Origin: Planktothrix serta PCC 8927
Lineage (GTDB): Bacteria; Cyanobacteriota; Cyanobacteriia; Cyanobacteriales; Microcoleaceae
DNA length: 64,000 nucleotides
Reading direction: 5' to 3'
Assembly: GCF_900010725.2 (NCBI RefSeq)
Contig: NZ_LR734880.1
Location: 183,532-247,531 of the forward strand
Shown here: in pieces, positions 53,815 through 62,528 of the stretch
Numbering within the stretch: the stretch's first letter is position 1
Layout: each line of letters opens with the position of its first letter
The notes under the pieces: generated by a model
The model's database searches: none
Told to the model about the DNA's origin: nothing
The model's input: the letters and a program-made list of their open reading frames with translations, nothing else
Position numbers and translations under genes: made by a program

Positions 53815-53961
53815 ATGGCAACCAGAAAGCATTACATCCCTTCTGAACAATATCGTCAGATGTTAGTGCGTGATGGCGATCGCCGTTTTAAAGAATGGCA
53901 TGACAGCTTCTTAAACTACCAACTGGTATTTCTAGCAGATATGAAACGCAAAGCAACATAA
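53815..53961 (+). CDS. Small hypothetical protein (48 aa)
   Basis: A 48-residue basic, soluble protein (MATRKHYIPSEQYRQMLVRD, then FKEWHDSFLNYQLVFLADMKRKAT). The clean frame from ATG to TAA, the codon use and the strong hairpin terminator 15 bp after the stop support a real gene. The sequence suggests a helical nucleic-acid- or protein-binding peptide. I do not recognise the family. Confidence 0.6.
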   Translation: MATRKHYIPSEQYRQMLVRDGDRRFKEWHDSFLNYQLVFLADMKRKAT

Positions 53962-53975
53962 TTTTTAGTCGATCA

Positions 53976-54005
53976 AAAGACCCGCGCAGCGAGTCTTTAT
54001 TTTTG
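53976..54005. terminator. Bidirectional terminator between the small ORF and leuB
   Basis: AAAGAC (53976-53981) pairs with GTCTTT (53993-53998), with an inner CGC/GCG pairing, followed by ATTTTTG on the plus strand and TTTTGATC on the minus strand. It serves the convergent 48-aa gene and leuB. Confidence 0.8.
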
Positions 54006-54006
54006 A

Positions 54007-55095
54007 TTAATCTTCTTCTAACGCCTTTAACAACATTTCTCCTATTTGTTGACAACCGACTAATTTCATCCCCTCAGACATAATATCTCCCGTGCGATAT
54101 CCCCAATCTAATACTTTTAAAACGGCATTTTCCAACTTGTCCGCAGCAACGGGTTGATCTAAACCATAGCGTAACATCATCGCAGCGCTCAGGACTTGGG
54201 CGAGGGGGTTGGCTTTATCCTGTCCCGCAATATCTGGCGCTGACCCGTGAACAGGCTCAAACACCCCAGGGCCAGATGCTCCTAAACTGGCAGAAGGTAA
54301 CATTCCGATACTTCCCGTTAACATTGCTGCCGCATCGGAGAGAATATCGCCAAATAGGTTCCCCGTGACAATTGTATCAAACTGTTTGGGGGCGCGAACT
54401 AACTGCATAGCTGCGTTATCTACATATAAATGAGATAACTCGACATCGGGATATTCTGAGGCGAGTAAGGTGATGCGATCGCGCCATAACTGAGACACAT
54501 CCAAGACATTCGCCTTATCTACAGAACAGAGTCTACCTCGACGCTTCTGGGCGGTTTCAAACCCCACACGGCCAATGCGGTCAATCTCAGATTCGGTGTA
54601 AGCCATTGTATTGACACCGCGTTTTTCCCCGGTTTCCGTCTCAAAAATTCCCTTGGGTTGTCCAAAATAGATTCCGCCTGTTAGTTCGCGGACAACCATA
54701 ATATCGACGCCTTCCACAATTTCTTTTTTCAAAGATGAAGCATCAATTAAATGAGGTAAAATCGTCGCCGGACGCAAATTGGCAAATAATTGTAATCCGG
54801 CCCGTAACCCTAACAACCCGGTTTCTGGCCGTTGATGGCGGGGTAAATTGTCCCATTTGTATCCCCCAATGGCTGCCAACAGTACCGCATCACTCTTGAG
54901 ACACTGTTCTAAGGTTTCTGGGGGAAGGGGTTCTCCGGTGGCGTCAATGGCGACTCCTCCCATCAACGCTTGATGAAAATTGAACGTAATATTTAGTTGC
55001 TTGCCAACGACTTTTAACGCATCGACCGCCACCGCTATAATTTCAGGGCCGATTCCATCGCCAGGAAGTAGAGTAATGCGGTAGTTTTGACTCAT
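54007..55095 (-). CDS. leuB: 3-isopropylmalate dehydrogenase
   Basis: LeuB oxidises and decarboxylates 3-isopropylmalate to 2-oxoisocaproate with NAD, the third step of leucine biosynthesis in the cytosol. The 362-residue product matches the family throughout: [13 protein letters not shown] at the start, [43 protein letters not shown], the metal-binding DNAAMQLV and [27 protein letters not shown], and [18 protein letters not shown] for NAD specificity. It is complete and monocistronic. No leucine-dependent leader was recognised upstream. Confidence 0.98.
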   Translation of the reverse strand: MSQNYRITLLPGDGIGPEIIAVAVDALKVVGKQLNITFNFHQALMGGVAIDATGEPLPPETLEQCLKSDAVLLAAIGGYKWDNLPRHQRPETGLLGLRAGLQLFANLRPATILPHLIDASSLKKEIVEGVDIMVVRELTGGIYFGQPKGIFETETGEKRGVNTMAYTESEIDRIGRVGFETAQKRRGRLCSVDKANVLDVSQLWRDRITLLASEYPDVELSHLYVDNAAMQLVRAPKQFDTIVTGNLFGDILSDAAAMLTGSIGMLPSASLGASGPGVFEPVHGSAPDIAGQDKANPLAQVLSAAMMLRYGLDQPVAADKLENAVLKVLDWGYRTGDIMSEGMKLVGCQQIGEMLLKALEED

Positions 55096-55275
55096 AAGAC
55101 TGGGTAGTTACAACAAGGATTAGGTCGGACAATGTTGAGCAGATTCAGCGATCGCCCAACCTTTAACGATAGCATTCTTCGATCAAAAAAGGTCGGCTTT
55201 AGCTTAAACTAGAAGATAAAAGCTTTTAAATTTCCACCGTTAGCGGAATAAAAACAGATAGAGGAGGGCAAGGAT

Positions 55276-55749
55276 ATGGATTATCAAAAAATTTTAGTGG
55301 CAATTGACCGAACTCCCCAAGCCGAGTTTGTTTTTCATCAAAGCTTACAACTGGCTAAAGTTTATAAAAGCCAGTTAAAGCTGTTTCATTGTATTAGTGT
55401 ATCCCCAATGATTTTAGGTTCTCCTGGGGATTTATATGGTCAACGATTAAACCATGGGGCACAAATTCAACATGAATTAATTGAACAAGAAATTAATGAA
55501 GTTTCGGGATGGTTGTCAACCTTTGTTAATTATGCTGAACAGCAAGGAGTTTCTATCGAAACCGAATATCAAGTGGGAGAAGCAGGATATTGGATTCGAG
55601 AAATGACGAAAAAATGGGGGGCTGATTTAGTGGTTGTCGGAAGACGTAACCGTTCAGAATTAGCAGAATTGTTTTTAGGAAGTGTGAGTAATTATGTGGT
55701 TCATCATGTTAAATGTTCTGTCTTAGTCGTCCAACAACCTGAAGATTAA
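55276..55749 (+). CDS. Universal stress protein (UspA family)
   Basis: A 157-residue single-domain Usp. It begins YQKILVAIDRTPQAEFVFHQSLQLAK (the Asp of strand 1) and ends with the nucleotide-binding pattern VVVGRRNRSELAELFLGSVSNYVVHHVKCSVLVV, in which the G-x2-G loop is partly altered (GRRN). ATP binding is therefore possible but uncertain. Such proteins help survival under stress in the cytosol. A GAGGAGGG ribosome-binding site lies just upstream. Monocistronic. Confidence 0.92.
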   Translation: MDYQKILVAIDRTPQAEFVFHQSLQLAKVYKSQLKLFHCISVSPMILGSPGDLYGQRLNHGAQIQHELIEQEINEVSGWLSTFVNYAEQQGVSIETEYQVGEAGYWIREMTKKWGADLVVVGRRNRSELAELFLGSVSNYVVHHVKCSVLVVQQPED

Positions 55750-55765
55750 GACTCAATCATTACCT

Positions 55766-56425
55766 TTAAGGTCGAGAGGCAATCACAGCATAAAATGGGT
55801 CACTTCCTCCCATTCCTAACATTTGCATAAATAGAGGAGTTTTAGATTGATTTGCAATCACTTCGGGAGGATTAAACCCAGTTAAGTTGTTGCTTTGAAC
55901 TGAATTCAAATATCCTTTGACTAATTCGAGTCGATTGGCTTCTGTTTCTTCTCGCCAGGCTGCGATCGCTTTTTGATAAAACATTCGATTAGAAAAGCTA
56001 ACAATTGTGATTCCACCGGGTTTTAAAATTCGATGAATCTCGGAAAAAATAGCTTCAGGATATTGTAAATATTGAATAGAAACACAGATTAAAACGGCAT
56101 CAAAATCTTGATCAGATAGGGGAAGTTTAGGATTTTGGTTTAAGTCTTGAATAAAATAATGATCGAGTTGAGAATTTTTGGCTAATTCTTCTTCATTCAT
56201 TCCATGTCCTTCGACGTGAGCAAATTCAATCTCACTCGGAAGATGGGACACCCAACTACTCATTAAATCTAATATCCGAGTTTGGGGTTTTAGACGGTTT
56301 CGATACAGGGTAGTTAACTGATCAATAAACCCTTCATCGACGTGAGTAACAAACCGGGGAAAGGAGTAAAATAGGGAGTCATCTGTCTCATCTAATTTAA
56401 TCCGTTGATGACGTTGAAGTAACAT
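55766..56425 (-). CDS. Class I SAM-dependent methyltransferase
   Basis: A 219-residue cytosolic methyltransferase of the methyltransferase-11 type. Motif I is recognisable but modified (ILDLMSSWVSHLP, lacking the usual Gly-rich loop). The acidic motif II area is HVEGHGMNEEEL, motif IV LPLSDQDFDAVLICVSIQYL and motif VI FSEIHRILKPGGITIVSFSNRMF. The modified loop is common in a cyanobacterial/plant subgroup. The substrate is unknown. It is convergent with the Usp gene. Confidence 0.85.
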   Translation of the reverse strand: MLLQRHQRIKLDETDDSLFYSFPRFVTHVDEGFIDQLTTLYRNRLKPQTRILDLMSSWVSHLPSEIEFAHVEGHGMNEEELAKNSQLDHYFIQDLNQNPKLPLSDQDFDAVLICVSIQYLQYPEAIFSEIHRILKPGGITIVSFSNRMFYQKAIAAWREETEANRLELVKGYLNSVQSNNLTGFNPPEVIANQSKTPLFMQMLGMGGSDPFYAVIASRP

Positions 56426-56585
56426 AATGGGGTTGATTAAGGGAGGGTTTAATTTGATCTGGCAATCCGAATATTAAGAATTGTATACTAATTTTGATTC
56501 AATGGGTACAACAATTCTAATATTGATTTATTAATCAAAAATTAACCCGACTTAGAATCAATCCTTAAAAATATCATAGGAACTT

Positions 56586-58166
56586 ATGCCTCGCACACCC
56601 ATATTATCTTTTGATCGGGGTACATTGTTATTACATCCCCCCCCAAAAGGGAAAAGTTGGATTGATTTTGCTACCTGGGATGATCGGGTAGAAAAGTTTA
56701 GAATTCCTGCTTATTATTATCGTGCGTTAGTGGAAACTTTACGAAAAAATGAAGTTCCTTTTATTGATCAAGCTCCTAATTTTACCTCATTACAATTAAC
56801 CCCTAGTTTTGAAATGCCTCCTTATCTCCATCAACAGGAAGCCTTAGAAGCTTGGCAAGCGGTGGGGAGTCAAGGGGTTGTGGTTTTACCCACAGCTTCG
56901 GGTAAAACCTATTTAGCTCAATTAGCGATGCAAGTCACGGGATATAGTACCTTAATTGTTGTCCCAACCTTGGATTTAATGCACCAATGGTATGCTCATT
57001 TATTAGCCGCTTTTCCTGATGTTGAAATTGGGTTATTAGGAGGAGGTTCTAAGGATAGAACGCCGATTTTAGTGGCAACTTATGATAGTGCAACCATTCA
57101 TTGTGAAACCTTGGGAGAAAAATATGGGTTATTAATTTTTGATGAATGTCATCATTTACCAACGGATTTCTATCGAGTGATTGCTGAATATTCCCTGGCA
57201 CCTTATCGGTTAGGGCTAACAGCAACTCCTGAACGTTCAGATGGCAGACATAGTGATTTATTACTGTTAATTGGGTCTACGGTTTATCGGAAAACACCGG
57301 AACAGTTAGCAGGCGGAGCATTAGCTAATCATAAAGTTGTCCAGATTTTAGTTAAACTTTCTCCTAAAGAACGAGATATTTATCAAGAGCAAATGAAAAT
57401 CAGAAATGAGTTTATTAAACAGAATAATATTAAATTATCAAGTTTAGAGGGGTGGAAACAATTTGTGATGTTGAGTGCGCGATCGCCGTTAGGAAGACGG
57501 GCAATGTTAGCCCACCGACAGGCGAAAGATATTTCATTATGTACGAATGGAAAATTAAGAATATTAGCCGATTTACTAGCACAACATTATCCTGAAAAAA
57601 CTTTGATTTTTACGGCTGATAATTCAACGGTTTATCGCATTTCCCAAGGGTTTTTAATTCCGGCTATTACCCATCAAACCCCGATTAAAGAACGCCATGA
57701 AATCTTAACAAAATTTAGAGAGGGAGATTATAAAGCTTTAGTCGCATCCCATGTTTTAAATGAAGGCGTTGATGTTCCTGATGCTAAAATTGCGATTATT
57801 TTATCAGGAACAGGTTCAGAACGAGAATATATTCAACGGTTAGGGCGAGTTTTACGCAAAGGGAATACTCCCAATAAACAAGCGATTTTGTATGAAGTGG
57901 TTACGGAAGATACCACTGAAGAACGCACTTCTCAACGTCGCAAAGGAGAAACGAAATCTAAACCCCAACCCCCGAAAAAATCCTCGAATTCTGATTATCA
58001 ACAATTAGATATTTTTCAACCGACTCCTTTATATGGTCGCACCAATTCTCAAAGCAAACGAGTTGCTGAATCTTCTGAACAATGGAATACTTCTGAAGAA
58101 TCTGAATATAATAGGGAACAGGGAACAGGGGACAGGGAACAGGAAGAACAAGATTTTACCCTCTAG
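56586..58166 (+). CDS. XPB-like DEAD/DEAH helicase
   Basis: A superfamily-2 DNA helicase resembling archaeal/bacterial XPB (Rad25). The 526-residue product has a short N-terminal domain (1-80), Walker A PTASGKTYLAQLA, the Walker B/DEAH-type motif FDECHH, TATPER (motif III), and SHVLNEGVDVPD and QRLGRVLRKG (motifs V-VI). The last about 20 residues (NREQGTGDREQEEQ...) are encoded by an invading GGGAACA-type repeat, so the tail is recent. A DUF790 gene of the Bax1 type lies two genes downstream; XPB-Bax1 is a known helicase-nuclease complex in archaea. Likely role: repair of distorted DNA. Confidence 0.88.
   Translation: MPRTPILSFDRGTLLLHPPPKGKSWIDFATWDDRVEKFRIPAYYYRALVETLRKNEVPFIDQAPNFTSLQLTPSFEMPPYLHQQEALEAWQAVGSQGVVVLPTASGKTYLAQLAMQVTGYSTLIVVPTLDLMHQWYAHLLAAFPDVEIGLLGGGSKDRTPILVATYDSATIHCETLGEKYGLLIFDECHHLPTDFYRVIAEYSLAPYRLGLTATPERSDGRHSDLLLLIGSTVYRKTPEQLAGGALANHKVVQILVKLSPKERDIYQEQMKIRNEFIKQNNIKLSSLEGWKQFVMLSARSPLGRRAMLAHRQAKDISLCTNGKLRILADLLAQHYPEKTLIFTADNSTVYRISQGFLIPAITHQTPIKERHEILTKFREGDYKALVASHVLNEGVDVPDAKIAIILSGTGSEREYIQRLGRVLRKGNTPNKQAILYEVVTEDTTEERTSQRRKGETKSKPQPPKKSSNSDYQQLDIFQPTPLYGRTNSQSKRVAESSEQWNTSEESEYNREQGTGDREQEEQDFTL
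58114..58143. repeat. GGGAACA array within the helicase 3' end
   Basis: About four copies of GGGAACA (one as GGGGACA) lie inside the coding sequence and are followed by AGGAAGAACAAGA, as at 6876-6945. They encode the terminal REQGTGDREQEE peptide. Confidence 0.85.
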
Positions 58167-58270
58167 GTTTGCTGCTCCAGTCTTGATAAATTGCCGTGTT
58201 TCTATGGCTAGTATATGATAGAATTTAAAATCATAAATATTTTTTTACAACTCTGAGAAGGTAATTAACC

Positions 58271-58756
58271 ATGAACTCACCAAATCAGCCTTTATTAAAG
58301 GATTTTAAAGTTTTCCCTAAACATATAGGAACATGGCAAGGGAACTGGATTATTTTTGATGAGAACTATCAAGAAAAAACTCGATTTACGGCGGTTTTAA
58401 CCCAGAATATTGTTGAAAATCAGTGGGTGCAAACTAATGTTACAACCTATAGTAATGGTCAATGTGTCACTCAACATTTTCTGGGGACGGTCATTGGAGA
58501 AGGAAAACTTTTAATCGACAGTTCAGACTCTGCCTTTGCCGATTATAAATCCATAGCCATTGAAGCGGATGAAAATATAATTGTTTTTCAAGTTTGGGAT
58601 AAACAAACAGGTCAATTAAGGGCGGTTGAAACCATTACTTTGATTAATCCTTCTGAACGAGTTAGAACAACCCAAAGTTTAAATCCAGAAACGGGTAAAC
58701 TTCGGGGATTTATGGTGATTACAGAACAGAAAATTGTCGAAAAAGATTCAGCGTGA
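58271..58756 (+). CDS. DUF3598-like lipocalin-fold protein
   Basis: A 161-residue soluble protein of beta-strand character: FPKHIGTWQGNWIIFDENYQEKTRFTAVLTQNIVENQWVQTNVTTY, then repeating strands (LGTVIGEGKLLID, IVFQVWDKQTGQLRAVETITLI) and RGFMVITEQKIV. The G-W-Q-G start and 8-10 strands suggest a lipocalin-like barrel as in DUF3598 or phycobiliprotein-lyase-like folds. The ligand is unknown. It sits between the helicase and DUF790 genes on the same strand; why is unclear. Confidence 0.55.
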   Translation: MNSPNQPLLKDFKVFPKHIGTWQGNWIIFDENYQEKTRFTAVLTQNIVENQWVQTNVTTYSNGQCVTQHFLGTVIGEGKLLIDSSDSAFADYKSIAIEADENIIVFQVWDKQTGQLRAVETITLINPSERVRTTQSLNPETGKLRGFMVITEQKIVEKDSA

Positions 58757-58793
58757 TTTCAGTAAGTTGTGAATTTAGGAACCTTGATTTCTC

Positions 58794-60020
58794 ATGCTAC
58801 CTTCTGAACTTTTAAGTTATAAACAACAGGGAGAAACGGTAATTCCCCTGCGGTTAAATATTGATACGAAACACATCAATTTAGCAACGGAAGTCATTCG
58901 GTGTTTTGAAGAATCTGTGAATCAAACCCAAGGGGAATTAAATAAACGGTTACAGGAATTTGAAGGAGATAGTCCTGATTATCGGTTGAAACGAGGGTTA
59001 GCCCATTTATTAAGGGGGAGTTTTTGTACTTTTGAGGTCGTTAGTCCTTTAGAACCTGTGGAATTACGACAAAAAGTATTTGCATTATCCGCGAAAACAA
59101 TGCCGAGTTATGGGTCTACGGAACACACCTTAGAACAGTTAGCAACGCAACTGAGTCAAGACTTAAATCGAGAGGTTTTACCCCATCAAATTCTATCGGG
59201 TCTTTATGCAGATTTACAGGAAAATCGGATTTTAACACAATTAGATTCCCCGACTCCAGAGGCGTTATTACATCGTTATAATCTCTCTCAAGTTCAGGGA
59301 ATTTTTTATCAAGCCAGTAAAATTGTGATTAATGCCTATCGCAATGATCCAGGGGAATATAAACTCTTATTTCGCTATTTAAAATTATTTCAATTAATGA
59401 CCTATATTGAAGGAGATGCAGATCAAGGGTTTACTTTAACTATTGATGGGCCGACAAGTTTATTTAAAGCGAGTACCCGCTATGGTTTATCCTTAGCGAA
59501 AATGATTCCAGCGTTACTCCACGTTACGAAATGGAGTTTAAAGGCTAAATTACAACAACGTGACCCCTATACTCGTGTGGTAAGAACGGGTTATTTTAGT
59601 TTGAATTCTGATTGCGGTTTAGTCAGTCATTATCCGCCCGGTAAACCCTATGATAGCATGATTGAACAATCCTTTGCCGAGCGTTGGAATACGTTAAAAA
59701 CGGAGTGGAAATTAGAACGAGAAGTGGATTTAATTCCGCTTCCAGGGAGTGTAATGATTCCTGATTTTCGATTAGTTCATCCCGATGGACGGGTATTTTT
59801 ATTAGAGATTATTGGCTATTGGCGACCGGAATATTTACAGAAGAAGTTTTACCAGGTTCAACGCTCTGGATGTGATTTCTTAATTTTAGCAATTTCTGAA
59901 CGATTGAATTTAGAAAATGCCGGAATTGATGTTAATCATCTTCCGGTTCCGGTGGTTTGGTTTAAGGATAAGTTATTGCCAAAAGCGGTATTAGAACTGA
60001 TTGAAAACAAGCCCTCCTAA
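58794..60020 (+). CDS. DUF790 family nuclease (Bax1-like)
   Basis: DUF790 proteins are the archaeal Bax1 family, partners of XPB helicase with endonuclease activity. The 408-residue product begins MLPSELLSYKQQGETVIPLRL and has a helical middle that would contact the helicase. The C-terminal nuclease fold carries PDFRLVHPDGRVFLLEIIGYWRPEYLQKK (the PD-(D/E)xK-like Asp and Glu-x-Ile segments). It is in frame with the XPB-like helicase operon, 37 bp after the lipocalin-like gene. The function as helicase-coupled nuclease is inferred from the family. Confidence 0.85.
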   Translation: MLPSELLSYKQQGETVIPLRLNIDTKHINLATEVIRCFEESVNQTQGELNKRLQEFEGDSPDYRLKRGLAHLLRGSFCTFEVVSPLEPVELRQKVFALSAKTMPSYGSTEHTLEQLATQLSQDLNREVLPHQILSGLYADLQENRILTQLDSPTPEALLHRYNLSQVQGIFYQASKIVINAYRNDPGEYKLLFRYLKLFQLMTYIEGDADQGFTLTIDGPTSLFKASTRYGLSLAKMIPALLHVTKWSLKAKLQQRDPYTRVVRTGYFSLNSDCGLVSHYPPGKPYDSMIEQSFAERWNTLKTEWKLEREVDLIPLPGSVMIPDFRLVHPDGRVFLLEIIGYWRPEYLQKKFYQVQRSGCDFLILAISERLNLENAGIDVNHLPVPVVWFKDKLLPKAVLELIENKPS

Positions 60021-60080
60021 TATTCCATCCTTTAATGCTTGCTACAAATACTTGAGCGGGTGGGTAATAACTTTTTTCTA

Positions 60081-60129
60081 TTCCCTGTTCCCTGTTCCCT
60101 GTTCCCCGTTCCCTGTTCCCTGTTCCCTT
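60081..60129. repeat. GGGAACA array (minus orientation)
   Basis: About seven copies of the reverse-complement heptamer (TTCCCTG) lie between the convergent DUF790 and psaB genes, just before the psaB terminator. One copy has TTCCCCG. Confidence 0.9.
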
Positions 60130-60139
60130 AGCATAAACA

Positions 60140-60172
60140 AAAATCCCCCACCCGAAGGTAGGGGATGTTTTT
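60140..60172 (-). terminator. Terminator of the psaAB operon
   Basis: ATCCCC (60143-60148) pairs with GGGGAT (60161-60166), with an inner ACC/GGT pairing and a CGAA loop, followed on the minus strand by a U-run (TTTTTG). It lies about 37 bp beyond the psaB stop and also faces the DUF790 gene. Confidence 0.85.
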
Positions 60173-60208
60173 AATTACCTATCAAACGAGGATTCAGTTA
60201 ACGTTACA

Positions 60209-62437
60209 TCAACCGAACTTACCCGCAGTCGAGGCAATTAGGAAGGCTGCGTAGGTGAGGATATAGCCAACGGTGAAGTGAGCTAAACCAACCACACGAG
60301 CTTGAACGATGGACAGAGCAACGGGTTTGTCTTTCCAACGAACCAGGTTCGCCAGAGGAGTCCGTTCATGTGCCCAGACAATCGTTTCGATTAACTCTTG
60401 CCAGTAACCCCGCCAAGAGATCAGGAACATAAATCCAGTTGCCCAAACTAGGTGTCCAAAGAGGAACATCCAAGACCAGACCGACAGGTTATTAGTTCCA
60501 TAAGGGTTGTAGCCGTTAATTAACTGAGCCGAATTCAGCCACAGATAGTCACGGAACCAGCCCATCAGGTAGGTGGAGGATTCGTTGAACTGAGCAACGT
60601 TTCCTTGCCAGACGCCCAGATGCTTCCAGTGCCAGTAGAAGGTTGTCCAACCAATGGTATTCAGCATCCAGAACATCGACAGGTAGAAAGAGTCCCAAGC
60701 AGAGATGTCGCAAGTACCGCCACGGCCAGGGCCATCACAAGGGAAGGCATAGCCGAAGTCTTTCTTGTCGGGCATCAGCTTAGAGCCACGAGCATCCAAC
60801 GCACCTTTGACCAAAATCAGGGTGGTGGTGTGCAGACCCAGAGCGATCGCATGGTGAACTAAGAAGTCCCCAGGGCCAATCGTCAGGAATAAGGAGTTGC
60901 TACCAGAGTTGATAGCTTCTAACCAACCGGGCAACCAAACGTTACCGTAGTTGGGCCAAGCGGTGCTGGCGATGCTGTCAGGGTTCGACAGCAACACATC
61001 CATGGCATAGAGTGCTTTACCTTGGGTCGCTTGGATGAATTGAGCAAAAACGGGTTCAATCAGAATTTGCTTTTCAGGGGTTCCAAAGGCAACCACGACA
61101 TCGTTATGGACATATAAGCCCAGAGTGTGGAAACCGAGGAACAGAGACACCCAACTTAAGTGAGAGATGAGGGCCTCTTTGTGCTGTAGCATCCGATCCA
61201 AGACATTGCCTTTGTTCTGTTCGGCATCATAGTCGCGCACCAGGAAGATTGCCCCGTGAGCGAAAGCTCCGACCATTAAGAACCCAGCAATATATTGGTG
61301 GTGGGTGTACAGCGCCGCCATCGTGGTGTAATCCTTAGCGATGAAGGCGTAGGGGGGCATCGCATACATATGCTGTGCCACCACAGAGGTGATCACACCC
61401 AGCGCAGCCAGAGCAAATGCTAACTGGAAGTGCAGGGAGTTGTTCATGGTGTCGTACAACCCTTGATGAGGCAGGTTGAACGGCCCTTCATTTTTCATCC
61501 CGAACAGAGGATCTTTGGAATTCATCATTTCTTTGATGCTATGACCAATTCCAAAGTTTGTCCGGTACATATGGCCGGCAATGATGAACAACACTGCGAT
61601 GGCCAGATGGTGGTGAGCCATATCCGTCAACCAGAGAGACTCGGTTTGAGGATGGAAGCCACCTAAGAAAGTCAAGATTGCGGTTCCAGAACCTGTAGAG
61701 GTTCCGAAAACATGGCTTGCTGTATCCGGGCTCTGGGCGTATACACCCCAGTTGCCTGTGAAGAAGGGAGCCAGACCTGCCGGGTGGGGCAGAGTGCTGA
61801 GGAAATTATCCCAACCCACGTGCTGTCCACGAGATTCAGGAATAGCAACGTGAACCAAGTGACCAGTCCAAGCCAGGGAACTAACCCCGAACAGACCTGC
61901 CAAGTGGTGGTTCAAACGAGATTCTGCATTCTTGAACCAGGACAAACTGGGACGATACTTCGGTTGAAGGTGTAACCAACCTGCGAACAGGAAGATCCCA
62001 GCCAGAATCAACAGGAAGATAGACCCTTGATACAGGTCAGCATTTGACCGCATCCCGATGGTGTACCACCAGTGATACACCCCAGAGTAAGCGATATCAA
62101 CTGGGTTAGAAGCACCCGCTTGGGTGAAAGCTTCTACCGCAGATTTGCCAAATTGGGGATCCCAAATGGCGTGAGCAATGGGGCGAATATTTAAAGGATC
62201 TTTGACCCATTGCTCAAAATTACCTTGCCAAGCGACGTGGAATAGGCTGCCTGAAGTCCAGAGGAAGATGATAGCGAGGTGACCGAAGTGGGAGGCAAAA
62301 ATCTTTTGGTAAAGATTTTCCTCTGTCATGCCATCATGGGTCTCGAAATCATGGGCTGTGGCAATCCCATACCAAATCCGACGTGTTGTCGGGTCTTGGG
62401 CCAAGTCCTGGCTAAATTTGGGGAATTTAGTTGCCAT
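60209..62437 (-). CDS. psaB: Photosystem I P700 apoprotein A2 (PsaB)
   Basis: PsaB forms with PsaA the heterodimeric core of photosystem I in the thylakoid membrane, binding most antenna chlorophylls, the P700 special pair and the electron-transfer cofactors. The 742-residue product is complete from [20 protein letters not shown] to the end at FG. It has 11 membrane helices and the F_X iron-sulfur cluster segment [21 protein letters not shown] with its two cysteines (about 567 and 576). It follows psaA by 91 bp on the same strand, the conserved psaAB operon. Confidence 0.99.
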   Translation of the reverse strand: MATKFPKFSQDLAQDPTTRRIWYGIATAHDFETHDGMTEENLYQKIFASHFGHLAIIFLWTSGSLFHVAWQGNFEQWVKDPLNIRPIAHAIWDPQFGKSAVEAFTQAGASNPVDIAYSGVYHWWYTIGMRSNADLYQGSIFLLILAGIFLFAGWLHLQPKYRPSLSWFKNAESRLNHHLAGLFGVSSLAWTGHLVHVAIPESRGQHVGWDNFLSTLPHPAGLAPFFTGNWGVYAQSPDTASHVFGTSTGSGTAILTFLGGFHPQTESLWLTDMAHHHLAIAVLFIIAGHMYRTNFGIGHSIKEMMNSKDPLFGMKNEGPFNLPHQGLYDTMNNSLHFQLAFALAALGVITSVVAQHMYAMPPYAFIAKDYTTMAALYTHHQYIAGFLMVGAFAHGAIFLVRDYDAEQNKGNVLDRMLQHKEALISHLSWVSLFLGFHTLGLYVHNDVVVAFGTPEKQILIEPVFAQFIQATQGKALYAMDVLLSNPDSIASTAWPNYGNVWLPGWLEAINSGSNSLFLTIGPGDFLVHHAIALGLHTTTLILVKGALDARGSKLMPDKKDFGYAFPCDGPGRGGTCDISAWDSFYLSMFWMLNTIGWTTFYWHWKHLGVWQGNVAQFNESSTYLMGWFRDYLWLNSAQLINGYNPYGTNNLSVWSWMFLFGHLVWATGFMFLISWRGYWQELIETIVWAHERTPLANLVRWKDKPVALSIVQARVVGLAHFTVGYILTYAAFLIASTAGKFG

Positions 62438-62528
62438 AAGTCCTAACTAAATCGTGTTCTTTTTTGTTCCGCTTCAGGGGGAAGAAGAAAGCGGATTAAG
62501 CGTTCTCCCGCCCCTGAGCAGAGAGTTT

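Noticed and set aside
61430-61975. Plus-strand ORFs opposite psaB
   Set aside because: Shadows of the highly conserved psaB sequence. The same holds for those opposite psaA at 62826-63671.
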